A DNA stretch of 52,807 nucleotides from Rhodoferax sp. (GCA_030685025.1 JAUXWC010000330.1:1-52807), one strand, 5' to 3'. Shown: positions 38,209-46,800, counted from the first letter of the stretch. Translations and numbers: made by a program. The notes: generated by a model from the sequence alone, not told the origin.

Positions 38209-38460
38209 ATGGCCCGCCCCAAAACCTATGACCTGAGCGAAGCCGAACAGCGTGACCTGTTCGCACTCATCCAGCAGGGCAAAGCCCTGCCCGAGAAATA
38301 CCGCTTTATTCTGTTCGAGGACAAGCGCGAGGTGGAACTGGTGTGGAACGGCAAAACGCGTGACGTCTGCACCACCGTGTTGCCGTTCCAGACGCTGGAG
38401 CACATTGACGAGCCGCGCACCGAGACCAAGGCACCGGTCCAGGTCGCCATGGCCCGATGA
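38209..38460 (+). pseudogene. N-terminal stub of a site-specific DNA methyltransferase (probable)
   Basis: The 83-residue product begins MARPKTYDLSEAEQRDLF and includes LPEKYRFILFEDKREVELV and TVLPFQTLEHIDEPR. I recall this N-terminal block from type III-like adenine methyltransferases of ~600 or more residues that pair with this kind of Res subunit; the catalytic DPPY region should follow. Here the frame ends after a short unrelated tail (VQVAMAR), and no methyltransferase motif is visible in the next 130 bp in any frame. Start at 38209 rather than 38155, which lies inside the ParA-like gene. An independent small protein is the alternative. Confidence 0.6.
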
Positions 38461-38593
38461 TCGGACTGGCCTTGCGCTTCCTGCAAGCGGCGTGAATGCT
38501 CGATGGTGGTCTGCCACCTGGCGCCTGCGCCGCTGCAGATCGCTGTTGGCCCGCTGCGAGAGGGTGTCGCCGGGTCCGTCGACTTGACGGCAC

Positions 38594-39295
38594 TCAGGGC
38601 GCCAGTCGCAGATCCCAATCTTGCACGATGGGGCCGAACTCCTCGGTAGGAGACGAGGGCTTGAGCGTGTAACGCGCGCTCAAATGCGCGGGGTCGGAAA
38701 ACGGCAATTGCGTCAGGTACTGCATGCCTGGAGTGCCGGTGCCGACGGAAAGAGCTATACCCTGATTCTTTTTGTACGCGCCCGATGTCGAATGCTTGCA
38801 GTTGAGCGCGATCTCCTTGGTGGACAACAGGGTCACCGACAGAGCGTGCTTCTTGGCCTTCAAATCGACGTTCAGCACCCCGGTGGGGGTCATGGGGACT
38901 TCGACCGCATTGGCGAGCGTGCATGTCCAGCTGGCGAACTTGCCGTCGGCGCCCGCTGACTTCTCCCGGTGGGTGATGTCCCATTGCGAGATCAACGCCG
39001 TGGCGTTGGGCGCCTCGCCGGCCAGGAACTCCGCCGAGATCGACGACGCGTTACGTTGGGTCACGGGCAAGGTCAGCTTGATGGTGGCGCGGTAGCTCAC
39101 CTGGGGACTGTTGAGTGTTCCCGACGCGTTGATGGTGCCGCTGTAGCTGCCCAGCTTGCCCGCTTGGGCGTGTGCCTGGCTGACGCCGCCGGTAGCTCCC
39201 AGCACGGCAACGGCAACGGCGACGACGTGTGCGCCCAAGCTTCTGTGCCGTGAGGCATTTGAATTGGACTGTTGCGCAGAAAAAAGATCTCTCAT
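38594..39295 (-). CDS. Secreted protein of unknown function
   Basis: A 233-residue protein from the ATG at 39293-39295, which has AGGAG eight bases upstream. The frame continues 63 bp further upstream without a better site. The N-terminus (RSLGAHVVAVAVAVLGATGG to AHAQ) is a signal peptide. The mature part contains repeated Thr/Ser-rich beta-strand stretches and two cysteines (in SWTCTLA and ALNCKHS) that may pair. I do not recognise a family. It resembles small periplasmic or surface beta-sandwich proteins only in general style. It lies next to the broken restriction island, facing it. Confidence 0.72.
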   Translation of the reverse strand: MRDLFSAQQSNSNASRHRSLGAHVVAVAVAVLGATGGVSQAHAQAGKLGSYSGTINASGTLNSPQVSYRATIKLTLPVTQRNASSISAEFLAGEAPNATALISQWDITHREKSAGADGKFASWTCTLANAVEVPMTPTGVLNVDLKAKKHALSVTLLSTKEIALNCKHSTSGAYKKNQGIALSVGTGTPGMQYLTQLPFSDPAHLSARYTLKPSSPTEEFGPIVQDWDLRLAP

Positions 39296-39326
39296 CTTCG
39301 ACTCCTTTTGGATCCAGAACCCGTTT

Positions 39327-40997
39327 TCATGAAACCTGCAGCGTGAAACTCTGCGCACTGGCCTGCGGCCAGGTGTTGCGGTAGATGAAGGGCAGCGCGC
39401 TCAGGTCCTCGGTCAGCAGGACGCCGTCGGGCAATTGCGGCAGCATCAATTGCGCCAGCGACTGCACCTTGTGATCGGCCGAGCGGCGCACGATGTGGTG
39501 GGCGGTGATGTCGTGCGGGTGGCGCAGCCCGGCGGCTTGCACCAGCTCCTTGAGCGCGTCCAGTGTCATCTCGTGGAAGTTGTAGACGCGCGCGGCCTTG
39601 TCGCCCACCACCAGCGACTGCTGGCGTAGCGGGTCCTGCGTGGTGACACCGGTCGGGCAGTGGTCGGTATGGCAATGCTGAGACTGAATGCAGCCCAGCG
39701 CGAACATGAAGCCGCGCGCCGCGTTGCACCAATCGGCCCCCAGCGCCATCAGGCGCGCAATGTCAAACGCACTGACCACCTTGCCGGCGCAGCCGACCTT
39801 GATGCGCGTGCGCAAGCCAACGCCTCGCAAGGTGTTGTGCACCAGCAGCAGGCCTTCTTGCAGCGGCGAGCCGACATGGTCGGTGAACTCCAGTGGCGCC
39901 GCGCCGGTGCCGCCCTCGGCGCCGTCGACCACGATGAAATCGGACGTGATGCCGGTGACCAGCATCGCCTTGACCAGGGCAAACCACTCCCAGGGGTGGC
40001 CGATGCACAGCTTGAATCCGGTCGGTTTGCCGCCAGAGAGTCGGCGCAGCCGGGCGATGAACTGCATCATCTCGATGGGAGTATTGAACACGCTGTGCGC
40101 GGCCGGCGAGACGCAATCCACCCCCACGGGCACGCCACGCGCCTGGGCGATCTCGGGCGACACCTTGCGCCCGGGCAGCACACCACCGTGGCCCGGCTTG
40201 GCGCCCTGGCTGAGCTTGACTTCGATCATCTTGACTTGCGGGTCCAGCGCGTTCTGACTGAAACGCTCTTCGCTGAAAGTGCCGTCCGGGTTGCGGCAGC
40301 CAAAATAACCCGAGCCGATTTCCCAGATCAGGTCGCCGCCGTGCACGCGGTGGTGCGCCGAGATCGAGCCTTCGCCGGTGTCGTGCGCAAAACCGCCGCG
40401 CTGCGCGCCACGGTTGAGTGCCAGGATGGCGTTGGCACTCAAGGCGCCAAAGCTCATCGCCGAGATGTTGAATACGCTGGCGTGGTAGGGCTGCGTGCAC
40501 ACACCCGCGGCGGTGGTGTGCTCGGCCGGGCGGTCGTCCGGGTTGCCACCGATCCAGACCCGAAAGTCATGCGAGGGCACCTTGGTGGGCGCCAGCGAGT
40601 GGTTGATCCACTCATAACCCTCGGCGTAGACGGCCGCCTGGGTGCCGAACGGCCGTTTGTCCGACTCACCTTTGGCGCGCTGGTAAACCAGCGAGCGTTG
40701 CGAGCGCGAGAAGGGCGTGGCTTCGGTGTCGCTCTCCAGGAAATACTGGCGAATCTCCGGCCGCACAAACTCCAGCATGTAGCGCAGATGGCCGATGACG
40801 GGATAGTTGCGCAGCACCGAACGTTTGGTTTGGGTCAGGTCAAAGATCCCGATCGCCACCAGGGCGCCGAAGATCACCAGCCAGAACAGGCCCACGTTGA
40901 AGGCCACCACTGTGAAGATGCTGAGCATGAAGCCCATCACCAGCAGCGCAAAAGCGGTGTAGCGAACCGGGAACAGGGTGTTGAGATAGTGCAGCAT
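39327..40997 (-). CDS. FMN-binding glutamate synthase-family protein
   Basis: A 556-residue protein built on the FMN/synthase barrel of glutamate synthase, with no glutaminase domain. Two N-terminal membrane helices (about 8-30 and 35-52) anchor it. The barrel contains NISAMSFGALSANAILALNRGA, HDTGEGSISAHH and VVDGAEGGTGAAPLEFTDHVG, and the C-terminal part has CIQSQHCHTDHCPTGVTTQDP with a cysteine cluster like the 3Fe-4S loop. The electron donor and true substrate of these stand-alone proteins are uncertain. Start at 40995-40997, since the upstream frame lacks similarity. Divergent from the DUF427 gene. Confidence 0.9.
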   Translation of the reverse strand: MLHYLNTLFPVRYTAFALLVMGFMLSIFTVVAFNVGLFWLVIFGALVAIGIFDLTQTKRSVLRNYPVIGHLRYMLEFVRPEIRQYFLESDTEATPFSRSQRSLVYQRAKGESDKRPFGTQAAVYAEGYEWINHSLAPTKVPSHDFRVWIGGNPDDRPAEHTTAAGVCTQPYHASVFNISAMSFGALSANAILALNRGAQRGGFAHDTGEGSISAHHRVHGGDLIWEIGSGYFGCRNPDGTFSEERFSQNALDPQVKMIEVKLSQGAKPGHGGVLPGRKVSPEIAQARGVPVGVDCVSPAAHSVFNTPIEMMQFIARLRRLSGGKPTGFKLCIGHPWEWFALVKAMLVTGITSDFIVVDGAEGGTGAAPLEFTDHVGSPLQEGLLLVHNTLRGVGLRTRIKVGCAGKVVSAFDIARLMALGADWCNAARGFMFALGCIQSQHCHTDHCPTGVTTQDPLRQQSLVVGDKAARVYNFHEMTLDALKELVQAAGLRHPHDITAHHIVRRSADHKVQSLAQLMLPQLPDGVLLTEDLSALPFIYRNTWPQASAQSFTLQVS

Positions 40998-41154
40998 GGT
41001 TAATTCTGATGGCTGACTTGACCATACCAGTCGGGCCCGGTTTTGACCACCGTGCAAGCCCCAGTCGCCTCGCCACGGTTCGGCGCCGTTGTGATTGGCG
41101 ACACCAACACCGTGCCGCATGGCATCATCACCGCATTGAGGAAAGGCTCGAATC

Positions 41155-41436
41155 ATGAAAGCAAGCTGGAATGGCGTGGTCATCGCCGAGAGCCCCGACA
41201 CCGTGATGGTGGAGGGCAATCACTATTTCCCCGAGCCGTCCTTGAACCGCCACTACATCACCTTCAGCAACCACAAGAGCAGTTGCCCCTGGAAGGGCCA
41301 GGCCAGCTACTACTCTTTGATGGTCAATGGCGAAATGAACACCGACGCCGTCTGGTATTACCCCGACCCCAAGCCGGAGGCCGAGATGGTCAAGGCTCGG
41401 GTGGCATTCTGGAAAGGTGTCCAAGTTGAAGCCTGA
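41155..41436 (+). CDS. DUF427 domain protein
   Basis: A 93-residue single-domain protein. MKASWNGVVIAESPDTVMVEGN, CPWKGQASYYSL and AVWYYPDPKPEAEMV match DUF427, a small beta-tent fold of unknown biochemical function. A GAGGAAAGG sequence lies upstream of the ATG. The downstream lipoprotein hydrolase gene begins within or just after its end, so the two may be cotranscribed. Confidence 0.93.
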   Translation: MKASWNGVVIAESPDTVMVEGNHYFPEPSLNRHYITFSNHKSSCPWKGQASYYSLMVNGEMNTDAVWYYPDPKPEAEMVKARVAFWKGVQVEA

Positions 41437-41449
41437 GGCCACTGGCGTC

Positions 41450-42295
41450 ATGCAGCACGGCGGCCGCTGGATCGTCTGGCTGCTGGTCATCGCGGCGATG
41501 GCCGGTTGCGCCACGCTGGAAGACCGGCAGCGCGAATGGATCTTTCAGCCCACTGAGCGCCACCGCAGTGGCGGCGTCGAGGCGGCCCAGGGCATGCAGG
41601 ATGTCTGGATCGAGTTCGACTCGGCCTTGTCCGGGCAGCGTACGCGGCTGCACGGTCTCTGGCACGCCGCGCCCGGCCCGGATGCGGCCCGGGCGCCGGT
41701 GCTGCTGTACCTGCATGGCGCGCGCTGGAGTGTGACGGGTTCGGCCCATCGCATGCGCCGCATGCAGGAACTGGGCTTCTCGGTGCTGGCGGTGGACTAC
41801 CGGGGCTTTGGCAAGAGTGATGCGATGCTGCCGTCCGAATCCCTGGCCTATGAGGACGCCCGCGCCGCCTGGGATTGGCTGGGCGCGCGACACCCAGGGC
41901 AGCCGCGCTACATCTTTGGACATTCGCTGGGCGGCGCCATCGCGATCGAGCTGGCCAGCCGCGTCACGGACGAGGCCGGCACGCTGGTGGAGGGCACCTT
42001 CAGCTCGATCCCGGATGTGGTGGGCTCGATGGCTTGGGGCTGGTTGCCGGTCAACGGCTTGATCACCCAACGTTTCGAGTCGGTCAAGAAGGTCGGCCAG
42101 ATCGGCTCACCGCTGCTGGTGGTCCATGGCACCGAGGACACCCTGATCAAGCCCGAACTGGGCCGCAAGCTGTTTGATGCGGCCTTGAGCCCCAAGGCTT
42201 TTGTGCTGGTGCAAGGCGGCTCGCACCACAACACCAACGCGCTCGGGCAGTCGCAGTACCGCGATGCGCTGGCGCAACTGTTTCAGATCAAGTAA
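41450..42295 (+). CDS. Alpha/beta-hydrolase lipoprotein
   Basis: A 281-residue envelope hydrolase. The chosen ATG (41450) starts a compact lipoprotein signal with lipobox AMAGC. A GTG at 41417 would extend it by 11 residues into the DUF427 gene. The serine nucleophile is in FGHSLGG, the oxyanion region is in LLYLHGARWS, the acid is probably in HGTEDTLIKP, and the histidine is in GGSHHNTN. Similar to YfhR/Bem46-type hydrolases. The substrate is unknown. The last 8 bp overlap the convergent phosphoesterase gene. Confidence 0.87.
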   Translation: MQHGGRWIVWLLVIAAMAGCATLEDRQREWIFQPTERHRSGGVEAAQGMQDVWIEFDSALSGQRTRLHGLWHAAPGPDAARAPVLLYLHGARWSVTGSAHRMRRMQELGFSVLAVDYRGFGKSDAMLPSESLAYEDARAAWDWLGARHPGQPRYIFGHSLGGAIAIELASRVTDEAGTLVEGTFSSIPDVVGSMAWGWLPVNGLITQRFESVKKVGQIGSPLLVVHGTEDTLIKPELGRKLFDAALSPKAFVLVQGGSHHNTNALGQSQYRDALAQLFQIK

Positions 42296-43169
42296 AGGGG
42301 TGTGTTGCGGGCACGGGCGCGTGGCCATCGGCCGGTGTCCGGGCAGGATGGCGGGGCAGCTCAAGCGTCGACGATGCCAGAAACCGGGCCTGCTCGTTCT
42401 TTCGCGCATAACCCATCGGGTTGGCGACCACCCGACAGCCGGCGTGCACGTAGTCGCTGGGGCAGTGCAGGTGCCCGTGTAGCCACAGGCTGGCCTGCGC
42501 CAGCCAGTCGTCCAGCGCGTTGCAAAACGCCGCCGTGCCGGGTGTGCGCCCGTAGCGCGGATCGGCGCTGCGCAGACTGGGCGCAAAGTGGGTCACCACC
42601 ACGGTCTGCCCGTCAAAGGGCTTGGCCAGCGCCGCGCGCAGCCAGTCCTGGCATTGCAGGGCCAATTCACGCACGGCCGGTGCCAGCATGGCTTGCCCGC
42701 CCAGCGTGGTCCCGGTCTTCTTCAGGTAGTAGTTGGCCGCTCGCATCGCCTTGTCCTGGGCCTTGAGCTGAACGCTCAGGCTTGCGTGCAGATCAACCAG
42801 CGCGTCAAAGTCGCTCCACAGCGTGGTGCCGAGAAAGCGCACACGCTGTCCGCCCACGCCCATTTCGAAGCCGGCACGCTCTAGCCAAATCAGGCCCAGC
42901 CGTTCGCAGGTCTCGCGCAAGCGGGCATGCGCCAGGTCGAAGTCGAGCCCATCGTACTCATGGTTGCCCGGCACAAACAGCACCGGAGTCGGCCAGCCGT
43001 GCAAGGGCGAAAACCGCGTCAACCCGAAGTCATCGTCCTGTAGCCGCGAGCCCGCCTGGTACGAGCCGATATCACCCGCCAGCACCAGCAGGTCGGCACC
43101 GGGCGCGGGGCTGGGCCGCCATTGCGGCTCTACTTCAAGGTGCAGGTCGGACAACAACTGGATCTTCAT
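42288..43169 (-). CDS. Calcineurin-like metallophosphoesterase
   Basis: A 293-residue cytoplasmic phosphoesterase. Metal-ligand motifs appear in order: D8/H10 in LLSDLHLE, LAGDIG, VPGNHEYD, THFAPS, and LHGHLH. The ATG at 43167-43169 starts directly at the first strand; the frame upstream is not protein-like. The C-terminal ~25 residues are a Pro/Ala-rich tail. Substrate unknown. Divergent from the SEC-C protein gene. Confidence 0.9.
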   Translation of the reverse strand: MKIQLLSDLHLEVEPQWRPSPAPGADLLVLAGDIGSYQAGSRLQDDDFGLTRFSPLHGWPTPVLFVPGNHEYDGLDFDLAHARLRETCERLGLIWLERAGFEMGVGGQRVRFLGTTLWSDFDALVDLHASLSVQLKAQDKAMRAANYYLKKTGTTLGGQAMLAPAVRELALQCQDWLRAALAKPFDGQTVVVTHFAPSLRSADPRYGRTPGTAAFCNALDDWLAQASLWLHGHLHCPSDYVHAGCRVVANPMGYARKNEQARFLASSTLELPRHPARTPADGHAPVPATHPFT

Positions 43170-43260
43170 GGTCCTGATTGTGCCGCCCGACTTTGTCCTT
43201 GGTCGTCGCCGGACAACAGGGCACAATTGAGCGCACTTCCCGCCACCCTGCCGAGTTGCC

Positions 43261-44079
43261 ATGACCGCCTTCCACCCTCCCACTTTCACCGCCGACCCCG
43301 CTTCCGATGAGCCCTTGCGCCCGGAAGACTTTGACGAGATCGACGCCATTCTGGATGAGCTGCGCACGCGTTTCGATGAGACCCCGCAGTGGGAATTCTG
43401 CGAAGGCTTTATGGCGGCGCTGATTTGTTGTCGCCGCCTGATCATGCCCAGTGAGTACCTGCCGGTGCTGCTGGACCTGGGTGGCGAGGACGAAGCGCAA
43501 GAGGGTTCGTTTGCCGACGACGCGCAGGCGCAGCGCTTCATGGCGCTGTGGGTGCGCCGCTGGAACGAAGTCTCCAGCGCGCTGGAGGCCGATGTGGACA
43601 CGCTGGACGACGAACGCTCCTATGCCCCCGAGGTGGTGGACGTGCGCGGCGCCGTGGCGGCCATGCCCGAGGCGGAGCGACTGGCGGTTGAGAACGAGGC
43701 CTTGCCCTCCTTCGCGCAGGTCTGGGCGCTGGGCTTCATGTTTGCCGTGGAGACCTGGCCCGAGGAGTGGGCCGCGCCGCGCGACAAGGAAGGCGCCAAG
43801 TGGCTCAACGAATCGCTGGACGCCATCGTTGCCCTGACCGAAGACGACGAGGACGAGCCCACCATCAGCATGTTTAACGAAGACGGCCCGCCCAGCCTGA
43901 GCGCGGCGCGCCTGAACGACTTTGCCGCCGCCGTGTGGGCGGTGTACGACCTGCGCGAGTTATGGCGCAACATCGGCCCGCGCGTGCCCACCCTGCACCG
44001 CGCCGACACGCCGGGGCGCAACGATCCCTGCCCGTGCGGTAGCGGCAAGAAGTACAAGAAGTGCCATGGGGCGAATTGA
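43261..44079 (+). CDS. UPF0149 (YgfB/YecA) protein with C-terminal SEC-C metal-binding motif
   Basis: A 272-residue acidic protein. The helical YgfB/YecA domain covers about residues 20-190 ([16 protein letters not shown]…, [16 protein letters not shown]). The C-terminus is a SEC-C zinc finger, [19 protein letters not shown], like the one in SecA that binds SecB and ribosomes. It may act at the ribosome or in secretion, as recent work on YecA suggests, but the role here is inferred. It is the last ordinary gene before the cassette array. Confidence 0.9.
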   Translation: MTAFHPPTFTADPASDEPLRPEDFDEIDAILDELRTRFDETPQWEFCEGFMAALICCRRLIMPSEYLPVLLDLGGEDEAQEGSFADDAQAQRFMALWVRRWNEVSSALEADVDTLDDERSYAPEVVDVRGAVAAMPEAERLAVENEALPSFAQVWALGFMFAVETWPEEWAAPRDKEGAKWLNESLDAIVALTEDDEDEPTISMFNEDGPPSLSAARLNDFAAAVWAVYDLRELWRNIGPRVPTLHRADTPGRNDPCPCGSGKKYKKCHGAN

Positions 44080-44179
44080 GGGGGGTGAAGGAGGTTCGCC
44101 GGCGGGCGCTCTGGGAGAGGCGGTGCATAAACCACCGAACCCGTCCTGAGGTTTGGAGTGCAGCCATACCGCGCCGGTC

Positions 44180-44232
44180 GCTCAACGGTGCGCGGCACCT
44201 GCGCGCGTTCGATGAGGCGGCAAGTTGGAAGC
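44180..44232 (-). other. Weak attC-like site at the end of the brnTA cassette
   Basis: On the minus strand GTTGAGC (44186-44180) fits the integron core consensus GTTRRRY, and TTCCAAC at the other end approximates the partner RYYYAAC. The inner arms pair poorly. The site overlaps the brnA stop codon and its odd C-terminal tail, as often happens in cassette genes. Confidence 0.35.
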
Positions 44233-44451
44233 GGTCGCCTCAAGACGCTCAGCCAGCCAGACTTTAATAACAGACTGCCTTGTAACCCCCAGTTTGCTGG
44301 CTTCTCGGTCCAGGGAGTCAATCATCCAAGTTGGAAAATCGACATTCACTCGTTTCTGCTCTTGCAGCACGCGCTTGGCTTTGGACAAGTCCAAAGAAGC
44401 GGTGAGGTCGCCGCCTTCGTCAAACTGTTGCTCGAACTTTTTAGCTTTCAT
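44182..44451 (-). CDS. brnA: BrnA-family antitoxin
   Basis: An 89-residue antitoxin and likely autorepressor. The N-terminus is a charged toxin-binding region (MKAKKFEQQFDEGGDLTASLD). The C-terminal ribbon-helix-helix has KRVNVDFPTWMIDSLDREA and VTRQSVIKVWLAERLE. The last ~14 residues (NLPPHRTRAGAAHR) are not typical and overlap a possible attC site. The gene overlaps brnT by 11 bp, in the standard toxin-first order. Expected to bind the palindrome at 44705. Confidence 0.9.
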   Translation of the reverse strand: MKAKKFEQQFDEGGDLTASLDLSKAKRVLQEQKRVNVDFPTWMIDSLDREASKLGVTRQSVIKVWLAERLEATASNLPPHRTRAGAAHR

Positions 44452-44704
44452 AAAGTACCACCTCTTCTGCGCGTGCGCGACGAACGGATATCAATCGGAC
44501 ATTGGCCCCACGGTAGGTAATGACGGCCGACCAATGCTTCCCATCGATAAGCCCAATCACCAGATAGCGCGGCGCATCATCAGTTTTTGCCGGGATCTCC
44601 AGCAGCATCGGGTCGTTCCAGAGACCCTGAGCTTGAACAAAATCGATCCCATGCTTCGTGCGATTGGATTCGCTTTTTGCGGCGTCAAATTCGAAGGCGT
44701 TCAT
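44441..44704 (-). CDS. brnT: BrnT-family ribonuclease toxin
   Basis: An 87-residue RelE-fold ribonuclease. It shows FEFDAAKSESNRTKHGIDF, RYLVIGLIDGKHWSAVITYR and RLISVRRARAEEVVLYES, all BrnT hallmarks, including the Arg-Arg-Ala segment near the active site. Full length. The ATG is immediately preceded by the operator-like palindrome. Chromosomal cassette arrays often carry such toxin-antitoxin pairs, which are thought to stabilise the array. Confidence 0.93.
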   Translation of the reverse strand: MNAFEFDAAKSESNRTKHGIDFVQAQGLWNDPMLLEIPAKTDDAPRYLVIGLIDGKHWSAVITYRGANVRLISVRRARAEEVVLYES

Positions 44705-44721
44705 GGTATAAAAACTATACC
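44705..44721 (-). promoter_or_regulatory. brnTA promoter/operator palindrome
   Basis: GGTATA-AAAAC-TATACC is a perfect inverted repeat of 6-bp arms directly before the brnT ATG. Read on the minus strand, TATAGT can serve as -10, with TTGGCA as a -35 about 18 bp upstream. The -35 falls inside the 148-bp repeat. Autoregulation by the BrnT-BrnA complex is known for the family. Confidence 0.6.
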
Positions 44722-44724
44722 TTA

Positions 44725-44872
44725 ATTGGCATCAGATTGCCAACCTACCGCCGGGCGCGCTCAAACGGGTGCAGGGATCGGCGCCCGGTGGGGCGTCATC
44801 TAGCGCACGCGCTCACGAATGAGACGACCAGCGGCGCAGACTGACCCTCGAGCGCGGCGCGCTCTGGTTGGA
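44725..44872 (+). repeat. 148-bp direct repeat, copy A
   Basis: It matches 47096-47243 over 148 bp in the same orientation with two visible differences (CTC/CCC in the GCGCGC region, GACGAC/GACGAT). It contains the last ~24 codons of the CTP-synthase-related amidotransferase gene (minus strand), the attC-like element beyond it (44738-44798), and the -35 region used by brnTA. Confidence 0.95.
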
Positions 44873-44933
44873 TCACTGTGACCAGCTCGCGGGAGGACTT
44901 GCACCTCCAAGAGTGTGCCCATGCTGGGCGCAC
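44873..44933 (-). mobile_element. 5' fragment of a group IIC-like intron (remnant)
   Basis: On the minus strand, right after the T-run of the protease terminator, the sequence GTGCGCCCAGCATGGGC… followed by GGAGGTGCAAGTCCTCC resembles the 5' end of bacterial group II introns, as I recall it. Class C members insert just downstream of terminator or attC hairpins, exactly this position. Only ~61 nt remain before the 148-bp repeat begins; no maturase gene or domain V is present. Confidence 0.6.
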
Positions 44934-44936
44934 AAG

Positions 44937-44967
44937 AAAAAAAGGGGGCCACGCATGGCGCGACCCC
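44937..44967 (-). terminator. Rho-independent terminator of the subtilase gene
   Basis: On the minus strand GGGGTCGCGC-CAT-GCGTGGCCCC forms a 10-bp stem with two wobble pairs, followed by a run of seven T, then CTT. It lies about 28 bp after the protease stop codon. Confidence 0.9.
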
Positions 44968-44994
44968 TTTCAGTTACGGCGCAAAAGGTGACTA

Positions 44995-46800
44995 TTACCA
45001 AGTCAGCTTAAGGCTGTAGGCGCCGGAACCACCGGAATAGTACGTCACGCGAACGTAGCGCGCAATTGCAGTCGTGCCGGTGTTAGTAGTCGTTGCCGTG
45101 TCTACCACGCCAACGCCCCCTTCAGCCGATGTCAACAGGGTGCCTACACTGTTGTAGATATACAGGTCGTAGTCCTTGGTCGAGCCGGGGTTCAATGCGG
45201 CGGTCAGGGTCTTGCCAGCGGGCAGTGTCAGTTTGAAGTAGTCCGTGTCCGTGCTGCTGGACAGAGAGCCATTGACATTGGAAGGCGCCGCGATGTTGTT
45301 GGCCGTGGCGGTGCTGTTGTTCGCCTCGGTCTCACCCACGGTTGGCAGCGTCACAATGCCCCCCGTAATCGCCACGATGGCCGCTGGCGCGTCCACGATG
45401 CCGGTGCCGCACTGGCTGCAGGTGGCCGGAAATGCGCGCGCACTGCTCTTGAGCGCGCTCTCGATCTGGTCCGGTGTGGCAGTGGGCTTCACTGCATACA
45501 TCAGCGCAACCACGCCAGCAACGTGGGGCGTCGCCATGGAGGTGCCCTGGTAGTAGGCGTAGTTGTCCGCGCCGGGTGTCGTGGTGCCGACGTTCAGGGT
45601 CGACAAGATGCCGTTGCTGCTGCCCGCGCTTTGGTCTCCACCCGGTCCGGCCACGTCCACTACGGCGCCGTAGTTGGAGTAGTAGGCCCGTCCACCGGTT
45701 GGCCCCACGGCCGCCACGGTGATGACGCCGGCGCAGTTGGCCGGATTGCTGTTGGACGCGTTCTCGTTCGAGTTACCTGCTGCCACCACCACGGTGGTGT
45801 TGCGGGAACGGGCGCTGTCGATGGCACTTTGCGAAGTGACGCTGCATGCGCCGCCACCGCCCAGGCTCATATTGATCACCTTGGCTGGGGTGGCATTGAC
45901 CGGAAGACCCGCCACCGTTCCGCCCGAGGCCCAGATCATGCCATCAGCAATGTCGGACGTGTAGCCGCCGCAGCGGCCCAGCACCCGCACGGCCTGAACC
46001 TTGGCGCCAAAGGCTACGCCGATCACACCCATGCTGTTGTTCCCCTTGGCGCCGATGGTGCCGGCAACGTGGGTGCCGTGCCAACTGGAACTGCTGGCGG
46101 GGGCACCGGTACCGCACTGGCCGGCGGTGGACCAATCACCGGGGTCGGACGGGTCGCCGTCGCGTGCCGTGCCGTCGTTTGCGACAAAAGTGTCGGCGAT
46201 CATGTCGTAGCCGGCCACGGTCTGCCCCGCTAGATCAGCGTGTGGGCGAATACCGGTATCCAGCACGGCCACCACCACGCCCGCACCGGTGGTTGTGTCC
46301 CAAGCGGTGTTGGCACGGATACCGCCAGCGCCACCCTGCATGCCCCACAGACTGCTGTAGTTGGTGTCGTTGGGGGTCATCATCGGATACATCATGCGGT
46401 CGGGCTCGACATACTCGATGGATGGGTCTTCGGCCTTCATTTTGGCGGCCAGCGCCAGCAGCTCATCCACATGGGCGTGGCGATTGAGCTTGATGATGTG
46501 TGCGCCCAATCCGTTGATACGCAGTGTGCTCATGGCCAAGCCATGCTCGGCGCCCAGACGGCCGCGCACGGCCTCCGAGTAATTGGCGGCAGCCAGCTGG
46601 CTGGTGGTCTTGGCAGTGACTGCCGTCGCGCCATCGCGGTACTTCACAATCATGCGGTCGGTGTGGGTGCCACGAACCGGCGCAGCCACGACACCAAGCT
46701 CATCCGCCGAGGGCATGCCGGCATGCACAACACTTACGACACCAGCAGCCACCATCAACGATATCAGTGCCCTCAGAGGGACTTTTTTCGAAAAAAACAT
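44995..46800 (-). CDS. Subtilisin-like serine protease (S8) with PPC domain
   Basis: A 601-residue secreted protease. A signal peptide (about 1-27) is followed by an I9-type inhibitor propeptide (about 45-135) and the catalytic domain, with D181 in VVVAVLDTGI, H244 in HGTHVAG and S421 in GTSMATPH. After a short linker, residues ~500-601 form a C-terminal PPC-type beta domain (ETEANNSTATANNI … DYDLYIYNSVGT). Six or more cysteines in the catalytic part suggest disulfides. The gene has its own terminator and a 295-bp upstream region, and is much longer than usual cassette genes. It sits between 148-bp direct repeats, so it is probably an insertion into the array. Confidence 0.95.
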   Translation of the reverse strand: MFFSKKVPLRALISLMVAAGVVSVVHAGMPSADELGVVAAPVRGTHTDRMIVKYRDGATAVTAKTTSQLAAANYSEAVRGRLGAEHGLAMSTLRINGLGAHIIKLNRHAHVDELLALAAKMKAEDPSIEYVEPDRMMYPMMTPNDTNYSSLWGMQGGAGGIRANTAWDTTTGAGVVVAVLDTGIRPHADLAGQTVAGYDMIADTFVANDGTARDGDPSDPGDWSTAGQCGTGAPASSSSWHGTHVAGTIGAKGNNSMGVIGVAFGAKVQAVRVLGRCGGYTSDIADGMIWASGGTVAGLPVNATPAKVINMSLGGGGACSVTSQSAIDSARSRNTTVVVAAGNSNENASNSNPANCAGVITVAAVGPTGGRAYYSNYGAVVDVAGPGGDQSAGSSNGILSTLNVGTTTPGADNYAYYQGTSMATPHVAGVVALMYAVKPTATPDQIESALKSSARAFPATCSQCGTGIVDAPAAIVAITGGIVTLPTVGETEANNSTATANNIAAPSNVNGSLSSSTDTDYFKLTLPAGKTLTAALNPGSTKDYDLYIYNSVGTLLTSAEGGVGVVDTATTTNTGTTAIARYVRVTYYSGGSGAYSLKLTW

